Position numbers and translations under genes: made by a program. DNA of 64,000 nucleotides from SAR202 cluster bacterium (GTDB taxonomy: Bacteria; Chloroflexota; Dehalococcoidia; Lucifugimonadales; VXLM01): NCBI GenBank assembly GCA_022448725.1, contig JAKUTR010000004.1:1-64000 (forward strand). The letters are read 5' to 3'. Below the pieces are notes generated by a model. It saw only the letters and a list, made by a program, of their open reading frames with translations. It was not told where the DNA came from and searched no databases. Positions within the stretch are counted from its first letter, which is position 1. Each line of letters opens with the position of its first letter. Shown here piece by piece: positions 1 to 9,412 of this stretch.

Positions 1-76
1 GAGCACACTTCGAGGGTTGATGCGTACAACTCCGGAGCAGCTCCTCGAGAAACACACCCAGGGTAAAAAGCATACC
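1..76. other. Window-edge sequence after sdhB, unassigned
   Basis: This stretch lies beyond the sdhB stop codon. On the minus strand an ATG at 73 (7 nt after the sdhB stop) opens a frame that stays open to the window edge for 24 codons. On the plus strand three different frames also end or stay open here. Nothing is long enough to identify, so I cannot say whether a further sdh-operon gene or the end of a convergent gene is present. Confidence 0.3.
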
Positions 77-1030
77 TCATCGCTTATCCTCTACTCTGTT
101 AAAGATACACCGCACGTTCGACATTCCAGGGTTTTTCTGATGCATGATCGGTGGCCGTTTACCAGCAAGCTGTGAACGTACACCTACAGGGATCAACTTT
201 ATCATCTCTTTCACATTGAACATTCCAAATGTCTGAATCGGAAGCTGCAATTCATCAACTCGCCCACTATGTCTAACCATCCGGGTAAAGGCCTCAGCAT
301 GCCGAGCTCCGTATGTCTCGGTATGACCCGCATCAATAACCTTTTCACGTAATGACATGATCCGCCCCATAGGATCGACACCTTTCGGACAAACCTCCAC
401 GCACATCATGCATCGAGTACAGTCCCAGACACCTCCGCTTTCATTTAATTCATCGAGCCGACTTTCATCGGCATCGTCTCTGGGGTCGGCAACAAAACGA
501 TATGATTTCGCTAGCGCCGCAGGACCAAGAAAATTACGGTCTACCTCAAGAACTGTACAGTCAGAAACACAGGCGCCACACATAATGCAGCCCATAACAC
601 CAGCCAGATGTACCATGTCATCGTTTGGAGCGATATATTCGCTCTCTGGCTCTTCGCCTTCCGGTTGAAGCCATGGTTCAACCGCACGAACTTTGTCCCA
701 AAATATATCGAACTCAACGACCAGGTCCTTGATCAGACCCATATTACCAGCTGGTTCGATGTCTACCCGGCCACCTTCAAGAACCACATCAGTAAGTTTT
801 GTATTGCATGCCAGGATTGCTTGTCCGTTTACTCGCATCGAACACGAACCACATATCGCACTGCGGCAAGAACACCTCAATGCAAGGCTACCATCCACCT
901 CTTCCCGAACCTTGATCAACCCATCGAGAACTGTAGCATTCTCATCAACATCCACACTATATTCTTGATCGTACGGTACAGGCTGATCAGAGTCCGGATC
1001 ATATCTTCTAACATTTAAGGTTACTTGCAT
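77..1030 (-). CDS. sdhB: Succinate dehydrogenase/fumarate reductase iron-sulfur subunit
   Basis: Electron-transfer subunit of complex II, passing electrons from the SdhA flavin towards the quinone pool at the cytoplasmic membrane. The N-terminal ferredoxin domain carries the [2Fe-2S] pattern CSCRSAICGSC followed by a fourth Cys in ILAC. The C-terminal alpha-helical domain carries two further clusters, CIMCGACVSDC and CTRCMMCVEVCP, as expected for [4Fe-4S] and [3Fe-4S] binding. At 317 aa it is longer than the usual 230-260 aa, with extra sequence at the C-terminus after the clusters. It starts 34 nt after the sdhA stop on the same strand, so the two form an operon. No membrane-anchor gene (sdhC or sdhD) is visible upstream; one could lie beyond the window edge. 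Confidence 0.93.
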   Translation of the reverse strand: MQVTLNVRRYDPDSDQPVPYDQEYSVDVDENATVLDGLIKVREEVDGSLALRCSCRSAICGSCSMRVNGQAILACNTKLTDVVLEGGRVDIEPAGNMGLIKDLVVEFDIFWDKVRAVEPWLQPEGEEPESEYIAPNDDMVHLAGVMGCIMCGACVSDCTVLEVDRNFLGPAALAKSYRFVADPRDDADESRLDELNESGGVWDCTRCMMCVEVCPKGVDPMGRIMSLREKVIDAGHTETYGARHAEAFTRMVRHSGRVDELQLPIQTFGMFNVKEMIKLIPVGVRSQLAGKRPPIMHQKNPGMSNVRCIFNRVEDKR

Positions 1031-1064
1031 GCGTTGATTCTCTCGTTAAATTAATAGTCTTGAT

Positions 1065-2747
1065 TCAATATGACCTAACCTGTGGTTCCCATTGGGTAAT
1101 CGTCACATCTTGATAGGTAACGTCAGGCTGTCCATTCTCGTCCTTGGCTATCAGGATGTGCTTCAGCCAGTTCGAGTCATCACGATCAGGCATGTCAGTA
1201 CGGGTGTGGGCCCCACGACTCTCCTTACGCTCAAGGGCGCCTAGGATAATTGCTTCAGCACAGTCGAGCATAAACCCTAGTTCAAGAGTAAAAATTAAGT
1301 TGGTATTGAAGGTCTTCCCTTTATCGTGGACAATTACTCTATCGTATCTAGTCTTCAACCCCTTTAGTTCCTCCAGTGCTGTCTCCATACCTTGCTGATC
1401 ACGATACACGGCTAGGTGTGTATTCATCGCCTCTCCAAGGTCTAACCGAATCTTCCCGAACAACTCACCGCCACCATTACGGTTAAGCATCTCTTGAAGA
1501 CGATTCCGCTCTCGCTCGGCATACTGATCAGTAATCGCATCGCTGTGCTGCCTTGACCTGACGACGTTGGAGGCGTGGTCGCCAGCTCGACGGCCAAACA
1601 CAAGTGTGTCTAGAAGCGAATTCGCCCCTAGACGGTTGCCACCATGCACACTTACACAGGCAGTCTCCCCTGCAGCGTAAAGTCCCATGATGTTAGTGAG
1701 CCCATTCACATCAGTTTTGATTCCACCCATCTGGTAGTGCATCCCTGGCCTGATGGGTACAGGTTCATGAACCATATCAACGTTCGCAAAATCGATGCCT
1801 AGCTGGCGTATCTGGCTTAGTTTTTCGTTGATGAGTGTTTCACCAATATGCCGTACGTCAAGCAGAACACAACCATCAATACCCCTGCCTTCGTTAATTT
1901 CGGTTTGCTCTGAGCGGGAGACCACATCACGTGAAGCAAGCTCAAGCATGTTGGGGGCATACTCTTGCATGAAGCGATCACCTTCTGAATTTAGTAAATA
2001 GGCACCTTCCCCACGAGCTGCTTCCGAAAGGAGTGCTCCGTTGGCCTTAAGAGTCGTTGGATGATATTGCACCATCTCCATATCCATCAGAGGGGCCCCA
2101 TTCTCGTAAGCAAGGGCCATCCCGTCCCCAGTGCAGATAAGTGCATTGGTACTCGGCTCAAAGACGCGACCGAGACCTCCTGTAGCTAAAATTACAGCCT
2201 TAGCCCGGATAGCATGTACCTCACCCGAGCGTATCTCCATAACAACAGCCCCATGACATTCACCGTCCTCCACGATGAGAGACAAGACAAACCATTCTTC
2301 GTAGACACGAGCTCCAATCTTGAGAATCTGCTCATGAAGCACATGGAGAAGAGCTTGACCTGTAAAATCCGCTACAAAAAAAGTCCTTGCCTGCCGCTGA
2401 CCACCGAACGAGCGAACTCCTAGTTTACCTTCTTCATCACGGTTGAAAATCACTCCCATGTGTTCCATGGAAATAACTTCTGATCCCGCCTCGCGGCACA
2501 TGATTTCAATAGCATCCTGATCACCAAGATAGTCGCTACCCTTAATGGTGTCGTAGGCATGATCTTCCCAGTCATCACCACGGTCTGTAAGAGCGGCGTT
2601 AATGCCTCCCTGGGCGGCATTGGAATGACTCCGAACTGGGTATACCTTGCTAACGATCGCTACGTCTGCACCACTTTGACTAGCGGTATATGCAGCACGC
2701 ATCCCCGCTAGACCTGCTCCTATTACAAGAATGTCGTGGTCGAACAA
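1065..2747 (-). CDS. sdhA: Succinate dehydrogenase/fumarate reductase flavoprotein subunit
   Basis: Catalytic FAD subunit oxidising succinate to fumarate in the TCA cycle. The N-terminus has the dinucleotide-binding GAGLAGMRAAY motif; RSHSNAAQGGI contains the His expected to hold FAD covalently. QYHPTTL and the late HTRTDMP motif are family active-site and signature segments. At 560 aa it is of normal length. The start is TTG, because an in-frame TAA lies three codons upstream and a GAGG sequence sits about 10 nt before the TTG. It is the first gene of the sdhA-sdhB pair. The gene upstream is an unrelated cupin, so the anchor subunits are not on this side. Confidence 0.94.
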   Translation of the reverse strand: MFDHDILVIGAGLAGMRAAYTASQSGADVAIVSKVYPVRSHSNAAQGGINAALTDRGDDWEDHAYDTIKGSDYLGDQDAIEIMCREAGSEVISMEHMGVIFNRDEEGKLGVRSFGGQRQARTFFVADFTGQALLHVLHEQILKIGARVYEEWFVLSLIVEDGECHGAVVMEIRSGEVHAIRAKAVILATGGLGRVFEPSTNALICTGDGMALAYENGAPLMDMEMVQYHPTTLKANGALLSEAARGEGAYLLNSEGDRFMQEYAPNMLELASRDVVSRSEQTEINEGRGIDGCVLLDVRHIGETLINEKLSQIRQLGIDFANVDMVHEPVPIRPGMHYQMGGIKTDVNGLTNIMGLYAAGETACVSVHGGNRLGANSLLDTLVFGRRAGDHASNVVRSRQHSDAITDQYAERERNRLQEMLNRNGGGELFGKIRLDLGEAMNTHLAVYRDQQGMETALEELKGLKTRYDRVIVHDKGKTFNTNLIFTLELGFMLDCAEAIILGALERKESRGAHTRTDMPDRDDSNWLKHILIAKDENGQPDVTYQDVTITQWEPQVRSY

Positions 2748-2846
2748 AACTAATTAACCTCAAAAATGGGTTGTGAAAAATATATCACAGACACAGTCAC
2801 CCCCTTACCCGATTACCCAGATATATCATTATCGGAAACAGATCAG

Positions 2847-3269
2847 CTACGAGGTCTTCGGAGGCTCGTGAATCCCGGCATTCGGGTCGTGGGGGTTACC
2901 GCCAAAGAATAGGTACGCAAAGTCCACATCTCCAGTATTTTCCGTGTAATGTTTCAAGCCTGGGGGTGTGTAGATCCAAGCACCAGGCCCCACTTCCCTC
3001 TCTTCATCCCCTACCCTCATGATTCCATGTCCATGAATAACATAGTAGTACATAGGAGTCTGATGTTCATGAGACTCATAAATACCTCCGGGCTTGAAGG
3101 AATTCACGCCAAGTAGTCTATCGTAAGTCTCACTACCTGGTAGACGATCTATTAATCCTCCCATTTTTACGGCGCCGTAGTGGCTACCATCTACCGCTAC
3201 AAGGGTATGGTTATTGGATTCTTCCTTAAACTTCATCCATTCGTCTTCGGTAAAAATGTATTGAGGCAT
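2847..3269 (-). CDS. Cupin-domain protein
   Basis: Small single-domain beta-barrel protein of 140 aa. The two cupin motifs are visible: ESHEHQTPMYYYVIHGHG around residues 65-82 supplies the first His/Glu metal ligands, and PGLKHYTENTG near residue 105 supplies the final His. Such proteins bind a divalent metal and act as dioxygenases, isomerases or ligand sensors, so the substrate cannot be deduced. It lies between sdhA and the sensor-kinase pair on the same strand, with about 100 nt on either side, so co-transcription is possible but not evident. Confidence 0.8.
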   Translation of the reverse strand: MPQYIFTEDEWMKFKEESNNHTLVAVDGSHYGAVKMGGLIDRLPGSETYDRLLGVNSFKPGGIYESHEHQTPMYYYVIHGHGIMRVGDEEREVGPGAWIYTPPGLKHYTENTGDVDFAYLFFGGNPHDPNAGIHEPPKTS

Positions 3270-3372
3270 GAGAACTCCCGAATATATAGATTAAGCGTCA
3301 GCTAATGTCTCATGAACTTGGCAAAGCGTCCAGTACATTAAGCGAATAAGCCGCTGTAGATGGCAAAGGGAT

Positions 3373-4797
3373 TTATGACTTCTCACTTTGAAAGATCGGT
3401 TCGTGGTTCAAATCAAGGCGCATACAAGGAATTCCAAAAGAAAATGTACTGCCCTCACCCTCAACACTTTTTACCTCAACTTCTCCACCGTGGGCCTGCA
3501 CAATGTGTTTGACAATAGCTAACCCAAGACCACTTCCCTCCTCACGTCGAGATCGATCAGCCTTGTAAAACCTCTCGAAAACGTGCGGCAGATGTTCAAC
3601 TGGGATACCGATACCTGAGTCTTTCACATGGACATAGAACATTCCATCTACCCTAACCGCTTCAACTACAACGGTCCCGTTTTCCCCAGTAAATCTTAAC
3701 GCGTTCTCAAGAAGATTCACGAGCACTTGCCTCAGGCGTCCCTGATCAGCGATTAGGTACTTATCAACCCTTTGTTTACGTACCTCCAAATTAATCCCAA
3801 GAACCGATGCCCTCTCCTTGTAACTTGCTACCACATTTTCAAGAAGCAAGTTCATGTCCATTTTCTGGGGTGAGATTACGTCACGGCCTTGTTGCAGCTT
3901 AGCAAGATCAAGGAGATCCTCAACAAGCGCTGTCATACGATCAACTTCACCCCGGATGCGTCCAATAAAATCTGTTGTTGTCACGCGATCATCTGAGAAT
4001 TCCTCAAGGGTTTCTGCCATCGCTTTAATAGAAGCAATCGGGCTGCGCAGTTCGTGAGACACATTCGCTACAAACTCCCGACGGGTGGCCTCAAGTTCCT
4101 TGGCAACCGTTCTATCATGCATGGTGAAAAGCACACCAGCTGCACCGTCGCTCAACGGCGTCGCAAAGCCAATAATTGACCGACGGCTATGAAGTAGATC
4201 TACCTCTACGGACACCTGATGCCGTTTGCCTAAACATTCTTTCATTAAGTTCTGGATCTCGTGGTCTCGGACAGCTTCATTGAACCTCATCCCAACAGGG
4301 GAGGGAGTCGATAGTTCTAGCAGCTTACGGGCCGAGGGATTCAGCAGTTCAATCCGGTTGTCACCGTCAACTACAATGACAGCATCAGTCATCGTGTCTA
4401 GGATAGAGGTCAAGTGTTGACTCTTCTTACCCTGCTCGTCGAACATTCCTCTCACAGAGTGGGCCATTTGATTGAGTGCATGGGCCAGTTCTTGCGTTTC
4501 TTCACCGTGGAGCGCAGCCGGGGTTAATTCGAAATGCCCACGAACGAGTTGCTGAGTGGCTTCAGTTATTAAATCTGACGACCGTGATATAAGTCGTGAG
4601 CTTAACAATAACGCCCACATGGCTAACAGAGTAACTATCACTGAAGTTCCGAGAAGGAGGAGCAGTATCGAAAACTGACCGGGATCGATATCACTCAGTA
4701 CAAAGGTGACGTAATATGCAAGGCCCACAACTATAACTACGAGCCACAAGCCACATGCCAATACGATGTTCCGTACCAACCGGGAAGATCTCATCAA
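3373..4797 (-). CDS. PhoR-like membrane sensor histidine kinase
   Basis: Two N-terminal membrane helices (about residues 8-32 and 41-65) enclose only a very short external loop. They are followed by a HAMP-like linker (66-120), a PAS domain (about 128-235) and the kinase core. The phospho-acceptor is His248 in FVANVSHELRSP. The ATPase domain has the N-box NLLENALRF, the G1 box DSGIGIP and the G2 box GSGLGLAI. This is the PhoR/WalK architecture. The tiny external loop suggests it senses membrane or cytoplasmic signals, or a partner protein, rather than a bound external ligand. The start codon overlaps the regulator's stop by 4 nt, so the two are translationally coupled. The phosphate assignment is by similarity only; no pst or phoU genes are nearby. 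Confidence 0.85.
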   Translation of the reverse strand: MMRSSRLVRNIVLACGLWLVVIVVGLAYYVTFVLSDIDPGQFSILLLLLGTSVIVTLLAMWALLLSSRLISRSSDLITEATQQLVRGHFELTPAALHGEETQELAHALNQMAHSVRGMFDEQGKKSQHLTSILDTMTDAVIVVDGDNRIELLNPSARKLLELSTPSPVGMRFNEAVRDHEIQNLMKECLGKRHQVSVEVDLLHSRRSIIGFATPLSDGAAGVLFTMHDRTVAKELEATRREFVANVSHELRSPIASIKAMAETLEEFSDDRVTTTDFIGRIRGEVDRMTALVEDLLDLAKLQQGRDVISPQKMDMNLLLENVVASYKERASVLGINLEVRKQRVDKYLIADQGRLRQVLVNLLENALRFTGENGTVVVEAVRVDGMFYVHVKDSGIGIPVEHLPHVFERFYKADRSRREEGSGLGLAIVKHIVQAHGGEVEVKSVEGEGSTFSFGIPCMRLDLNHEPIFQSEKS

Positions 4798-5483
4798 TCC
4801 TCAAACCTATACCCGATACCTCGAACCGTAATAATCCTCTTCGGACGGTGCGGATATGTCTCAATCTTTTGTCTAAGCCATCGAATATGTACATCGACAG
4901 TCCGATGATCTCCAACATAGTTCTTTCCCCATATGCTATCGAGAATCTGGTCCCGAGTGAGAGCTTTCCCCGGATTTTCCATTAGCAGTGTAAGCAGAGC
5001 AAATTCTTTCGGCCTCATATCAACCTGCTTGTCGTTAAGAGTTACGCTATGACGGTCAATCTCCAACATAAGAGTGTTGGAAGTGAGCACACGAGGTGCC
5101 AAATTAGCTTCACGACCCATCCGTGCTCTTCGTAGCATCGCTCTGACACGAGCTAACAGTTCCCTCATACTGAACGGTTTAGTCATGTAGTCGTCTGCCC
5201 CAATCTCAAGACCAATTACTCGATCGATCTCCTCCACCTTGGCTGTAAGCATCAGAATTGGGACATCACTGTCCTGTCGAAGAATCCGACAGAGTTCCAA
5301 ACCATCTAGTTCTGGGAGCATGACATCCAGAATAATTAGATCGAAAATAGGTTGTCTACCCAAGTCAAGACCAGTCGCCCCATCAGTCGCCGTGAAAACT
5401 TCATATCCATCTCGTTCCAAGGCATACTTAACCGCGGCCAATAAATTTTCTTCGTCCTCGACAATCAGTACAGAGTTCGGCAA
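4794..5483 (-). CDS. OmpR/PhoB-family response regulator
   Basis: Two-domain transcription regulator of 229 aa, the usual size. The receiver domain (1-120) has the acidic pair Asp10/Glu11, the phospho-acceptor Asp53 in LIILDVMLPELDG, Thr80 and Lys102 in DYMTKPF. The C-terminal winged-helix domain (about 130-229) contains RPKEFALLTLL and the recognition-helix region HRTVDVHIRWLRQKIE. It is the first gene of the two-gene operon with the sensor kinase. The region just upstream carries two perfect palindromes (5504-5531) that may be binding sites for itself or another regulator. Confidence 0.9.
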   Translation of the reverse strand: MPNSVLIVEDEENLLAAVKYALERDGYEVFTATDGATGLDLGRQPIFDLIILDVMLPELDGLELCRILRQDSDVPILMLTAKVEEIDRVIGLEIGADDYMTKPFSMRELLARVRAMLRRARMGREANLAPRVLTSNTLMLEIDRHSVTLNDKQVDMRPKEFALLTLLMENPGKALTRDQILDSIWGKNYVGDHRTVDVHIRWLRQKIETYPHRPKRIITVRGIGYRFED

Positions 5484-5503
5484 ATCCTACTCCCAGTTGA
5501 GTG

Positions 5504-5531
5504 TGACTCGAGTCATAGTACTATGCCATAG
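5504..5531. promoter_or_regulatory. Paired palindromes upstream of the response-regulator gene
   Basis: TGACTCGAGTCA at 5504-5515 is a perfect 12-bp palindrome. CTATG-C-CATAG at 5521-5531 is a perfect inverted repeat with a 1-nt centre. Both lie within 50 nt of the regulator start codon (5483). Palindromes suit dimeric repressors; OmpR-family proteins usually bind direct repeats, so the binding protein may be something else. Confidence 0.35.
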
Positions 5532-5708
5532 AACAGTACTTGATTCTTATGACCAACTACTTAGCTGACAAAACTGGCGTGGTGATAACCAATCATTTTG
5601 GTCTCGAAAGATTTGCCAAATATTTTGGACTTTCAAGAAGTTGTTTTGCTAACATTACCTTAGAAGCGGGCAACTCATAAGGATGTGGCTCGGTACAGGA
5701 GGTCATCA

Positions 5709-6527
5709 ATGGCATCCCATAACTACAGTTTCAAGAGTTTCTCAGACAACGACTTCTATAGCGAACAGAACGCCGACTTAGTCGATATGGCTGAGGTAGG
5801 CTCAGGCCAGCGTATCATTGACCTCGCATGCGGCACCGGTGGGGTTACAAAAATTATCGCCGCTCGCCTGAAGGATGCAAAAGACTCCGTGGTCATAGGT
5901 ATTGACCACTCAGCATCAGCCCTCAAACAAGCCGTTGAGGAACTTAACGACAAGACCAGCACAGTAGTTGAGTTCGTACAGAGCCGAATGGAGGACATCT
6001 CTGATTCTGTCAAGGAGAGAGCCGATACAGTCATACTATGTAATGCTATCCACTACATCCCTGACAAAGATTCTCTGCTGACTGAGATTTTCAATACCTT
6101 GAAACCCGGAGGTAAGCTCGCTTTCAATACCACTTTCTTCGAAGGAGCACACCCTCAAGAGACTCAAACGTACTATCGGAAATGGATGCTTAAGGCCACT
6201 CGCGCTTTAAGGAATGATTTTGGCTTAAGACCATCCAAGGAGAATAAAGTCCAAGCAAGGAAACAACTTACCCCTGAGGATTACAAAGAACTCTTAGAGA
6301 GACACGGATTCAAGATCATCAAACAAAACATCTCAACCGTTAAGTTCACTCGGGCTGGTTTCCTGGATATCAGTACCTTCTCCGACTTTATTGAAGGAAC
6401 AATGCCAGGCGTACCCTTCGAAAAAGCCAGTGCGGCGTTGCAGAAAGGTGTGAACCAAGCGTTCGAGGAGATGAAAGTGGAGTGGATTCCTCGTAACTGG
6501 TTAGATATTGTCGCAGTTAGGATATAG
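5709..6527 (+). CDS. Class I SAM-dependent methyltransferase
   Basis: Cytoplasmic protein of 272 aa with a Rossmann-type methyltransferase fold. Motif I is IIDLACGTGGVTKII near residue 37, the acidic residue of motif II is in VIGIDHS, and the post-core strand is TVILCNAIHYI. The ATG at 5709 is chosen over a GTG 24 nt upstream because a strong AGGAGGT lies 6 nt before it. The substrate cannot be inferred; UbiE/MenG-like small-molecule enzymes share this layout. It stands alone, divergent from the two-component operon and convergent with the acetyltransferase. Confidence 0.8.
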   Translation: MASHNYSFKSFSDNDFYSEQNADLVDMAEVGSGQRIIDLACGTGGVTKIIAARLKDAKDSVVIGIDHSASALKQAVEELNDKTSTVVEFVQSRMEDISDSVKERADTVILCNAIHYIPDKDSLLTEIFNTLKPGGKLAFNTTFFEGAHPQETQTYYRKWMLKATRALRNDFGLRPSKENKVQARKQLTPEDYKELLERHGFKIIKQNISTVKFTRAGFLDISTFSDFIEGTMPGVPFEKASAALQKGVNQAFEEMKVEWIPRNWLDIVAVRI

Positions 6528-6684
6528 TTACTTCCTGAACACCACTGCCTAAAGATTAGCAGCAAGAGTTCTTAGGTGCGATAAAGGCCAGGTTATACGA
6601 ACTTATATCTACCCAAGTTGTGCCCAGAACAGCTATGCGGAGCATGCCACAACAGGTAGGTCAACCAACGGTTCTCAACCAGTT

Positions 6685-7146
6685 CTAAGGATTGTTCTTT
6701 CCGTATACGAAATCATTCTCAAACAGTTCAACCATTTTCGCATCCATCCGCATTTTGTGATATGCCCGTCGGGCGGGTTGATTATTCTCTAACGCCCAGA
6801 ATCGCAGACCACAACATGTAGGATCAGCCTTTGCCCGGTCATATATCCATCTGTGCATAATTGAGTAAACACCTTGTCGCCTCCACTCGGGTGCCACATA
6901 CACATTTTCGAATAGCCAGAAGTTGCTGTTCCGATACACGCTCCACTCAGTTGCAACATGAATACGTCCTATGATCTTACCTTGAGACTCAGCAAGGACC
7001 TCACAACCCTTAGATTGATCAGTAAGCAGTGTCTTCAAGCCCGCTCGCATCTGGTTCAAATCACGGCTTAAATCCACGTTATTATCAATATATAACTCCA
7101 CCATTTGTTCCAGGTCATTGATGGTAGCAATCCGCATCGTGATCAT
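6685..7146 (-). CDS. GNAT-family N-acetyltransferase
   Basis: Single GNAT domain of 153 aa. The acetyl-CoA-binding segment is VYVAPEWRRQGVYSIMHRW at about residues 87-105, with the R-x-x-G turn visible, and the family's ENNQPARRAYHKMRM pattern follows near the C-terminus. It transfers an acetyl group from acetyl-CoA to an amine; the substrate is unknown. A GAGGTG lies just upstream of the first ATG, which supports this start. The gene is monocistronic between two plus-strand genes. Confidence 0.8.
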   Translation of the reverse strand: MITMRIATINDLEQMVELYIDNNVDLSRDLNQMRAGLKTLLTDQSKGCEVLAESQGKIIGRIHVATEWSVYRNSNFWLFENVYVAPEWRRQGVYSIMHRWIYDRAKADPTCCGLRFWALENNQPARRAYHKMRMDAKMVELFENDFVYGKNNP

Positions 7147-7221
7147 CCTTCACCTCATAGGATTCAGAAAATAAAATGTCCCTTAACTTTAGCGTGAGAT
7201 ACTTCGATCGGCTAGATCACA

Positions 7222-7230
7222 CCCCCCCCC
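7222..7230. repeat. Poly-C tract (C9)
   Basis: Nine consecutive C residues sit in the divergent spacer between the acetyltransferase and the NHL gene, 70 nt before the NHL start. Such tracts can slip in replication or be miscounted in sequencing. Confidence 0.6.
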
Positions 7231-7300
7231 GAGAATGTTCCAACTCGTTGCCGACCCGGTAGCAACCTCCGATACTTGCACCAATTAAAAAGGGGTACTC

Positions 7301-9412
7301 ATGAACCTTCACAACACCTTGGCGTCTATTGAGCTAAACACGATTCAAACGATAGCAGGAAAAGGGGTTTACGAAGGTAAGCCAGCCAAAGAGACGGATG
7401 CGGGGTGGCCACTAGGTATCTGCAGATCAAATAGTACAGGCGAGTTGATCGTTATTGACTATCACTTCCATATGATATGGCGAATTGACGCAGCCGATGT
7501 CGCCTACCGGGTCGCTGGTACTGGCGTACCTGGGTACACGGGTGACGGGGGACCCGCACTTGAAGCTCAGCTCAATTGTCCCCACGACCTGACTCAGGAT
7601 AAAGAGGGCAACCTCTACTTTTCAGATTTGGGTAACCAAGTCTATCGGCGCATTGACGCTCACACTGGGGTCATCACAACCATCGCCGGATCAGGGAAAA
7701 TCGGACGAGGAGGGGATGGAGGCTTAGCCATTGATGCAGAGATGGACACCCACTGTGGGATCGCAATTGCAGAAAATGGAGACATCTATATCAGCAGTGA
7801 GTGGACTAACAACATCCGTCGCATTGATGGAAAAACCGGAATAATTGAACTTTTTGCAGGTCATGACGCGCGACACATCCCATCTGAGGTGAACAGTAGC
7901 AGGCCGGCTAAGGGTGAATGGCTAAGCTTGGGTGGATACTCGGGTGATGGTGGCCCTAAAGAGAAAGCAGGATTCTACCATCCGGAGCACCTTTCGTTTG
8001 ACTCTAACGGTGACTTGTACGTATGTGACAACTCTAACGATCGTATTCGCAAAATTGACATGACAACTGGCATCGTTACGACCGTACTTGGGAACGGGCA
8101 ACGGGCGTCCAACGGCGATAATCACCCTGCCGTGGAAGCCAGTACCCTGATGCCAGACGCCCTGTGCTTCGACGTACACGACAATATGTACGTGGGGGAA
8201 AAATATGGGTTTAGAGTGCGAAAGGTCGCATCCACAACGGGTATTGTCACCACAATCGCAGGTACCGGCGTACCTGGTATGGGGGAAGAAAACGTTCTTG
8301 GTACTGAAACCGAGGTGAATTCTGTTGAGGTGGGTATCTGGGCAGACTCCGATGGGACTGTATTCTATGGAGATTGTGGTGGACGAGTAAGACGCATCGA
8401 TGGAAAAACGGGTATCGTCTCAACTGTACTCGGTGGCACCTCCGTTCACGACGACGAACCTGCTACAGAAGGGTTCCTTTGCGGCCCATGGGGAATTAGT
8501 GTAGGACCAAACAATGAGATCTACTTCGCAGACCAGTGGAATCAACGGATCCGGTCAATCGATGCCAACGGCCTGATCCATACCGTCGCAGGTAATGGAA
8601 CCAGAGCTTATGGGGGTGATGGTGGCCCGGCCACCGATGCTTATCTAGGCAATCCATCCGATGTCTCTGTAGACTCGCAAGGACGTGTAGTGATCGCAGA
8701 CATGCGACACGGGCATGTCAGACGTATGGACAAGGACGGAGTGATTAGAAATATTGCGGGTGCAGCATTCCAATGGGATAAGGGTGACGGTGGCCCTGCC
8801 GTCAACTCCAACCTCATCAACCCAATGTGTGTGACGCACGACTTAGAGGACAATATCTACGTTGGTGATAGTGGGGCAGGCCGGATCCGCAAAATAAATA
8901 ATTCGTCCGGGGTTATTAATACTGTAGTAGGTAACGGAACCATTGGATACACGGGTGACGGAGGTCCAGCGAAGCTTGCGAAAATCGGCCAGCCCGTTGC
9001 CATCACCATTTCCACAGATGGAAGCATCTATTTTGCAGATAGGTTGTACCACGTGATCCGCAAGATAGACCCTGCGGGTACTATATGCACCATCGCAGGA
9101 ACTGGTGAACAAGGCTTCTCACCGAACGGTACTTTGGCAACTTCTGCAAAATTAAATTCACCGCATGGGGTCGAGGTTAGTGAAAATGGCACCGTTTATT
9201 TCTCTGACTCGGGCAACAACACCGTAAGACGGATCACTGATCAAAATACACTTGAGACATTGGCGGGAGTGGACAGGGCAGGTTATTTTGGCGATGGAGG
9301 TCTGGCCACTCAGGCTGGCCTCAGTCATCCTACTGGTCTAGCAATCTATGACACAACATTACTTATCGCCGATCATTTCAATCACCGGATCCGAGCAATA
9401 CCCATCCCTTGA
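7301..9412 (+). CDS. Long NHL-repeat beta-propeller protein
   Basis: 703 aa made almost wholly of repeats of about 57-60 aa. Each repeat reads roughly as TIAGTG...GYTGDGGPA followed by a segment of the type YFSDLGNQVYRRID. I count about eleven copies, some degenerate (for example ASNGDNHPA and VHDDEPATE), which would fit two six-bladed NHL propellers in tandem. No signal peptide or membrane helix is seen, so it appears cytoplasmic, although many relatives are exported. NHL propellers bind ligands or act as lyases or lactonases; no catalytic residues can be pointed to here. An AAAAGGGG precedes the ATG. It is separated from rpmH by a new promoter, so it is not part of that operon. Confidence 0.8.
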   Translation: MNLHNTLASIELNTIQTIAGKGVYEGKPAKETDAGWPLGICRSNSTGELIVIDYHFHMIWRIDAADVAYRVAGTGVPGYTGDGGPALEAQLNCPHDLTQDKEGNLYFSDLGNQVYRRIDAHTGVITTIAGSGKIGRGGDGGLAIDAEMDTHCGIAIAENGDIYISSEWTNNIRRIDGKTGIIELFAGHDARHIPSEVNSSRPAKGEWLSLGGYSGDGGPKEKAGFYHPEHLSFDSNGDLYVCDNSNDRIRKIDMTTGIVTTVLGNGQRASNGDNHPAVEASTLMPDALCFDVHDNMYVGEKYGFRVRKVASTTGIVTTIAGTGVPGMGEENVLGTETEVNSVEVGIWADSDGTVFYGDCGGRVRRIDGKTGIVSTVLGGTSVHDDEPATEGFLCGPWGISVGPNNEIYFADQWNQRIRSIDANGLIHTVAGNGTRAYGGDGGPATDAYLGNPSDVSVDSQGRVVIADMRHGHVRRMDKDGVIRNIAGAAFQWDKGDGGPAVNSNLINPMCVTHDLEDNIYVGDSGAGRIRKINNSSGVINTVVGNGTIGYTGDGGPAKLAKIGQPVAITISTDGSIYFADRLYHVIRKIDPAGTICTIAGTGEQGFSPNGTLATSAKLNSPHGVEVSENGTVYFSDSGNNTVRRITDQNTLETLAGVDRAGYFGDGGLATQAGLSHPTGLAIYDTTLLIADHFNHRIRAIPIP

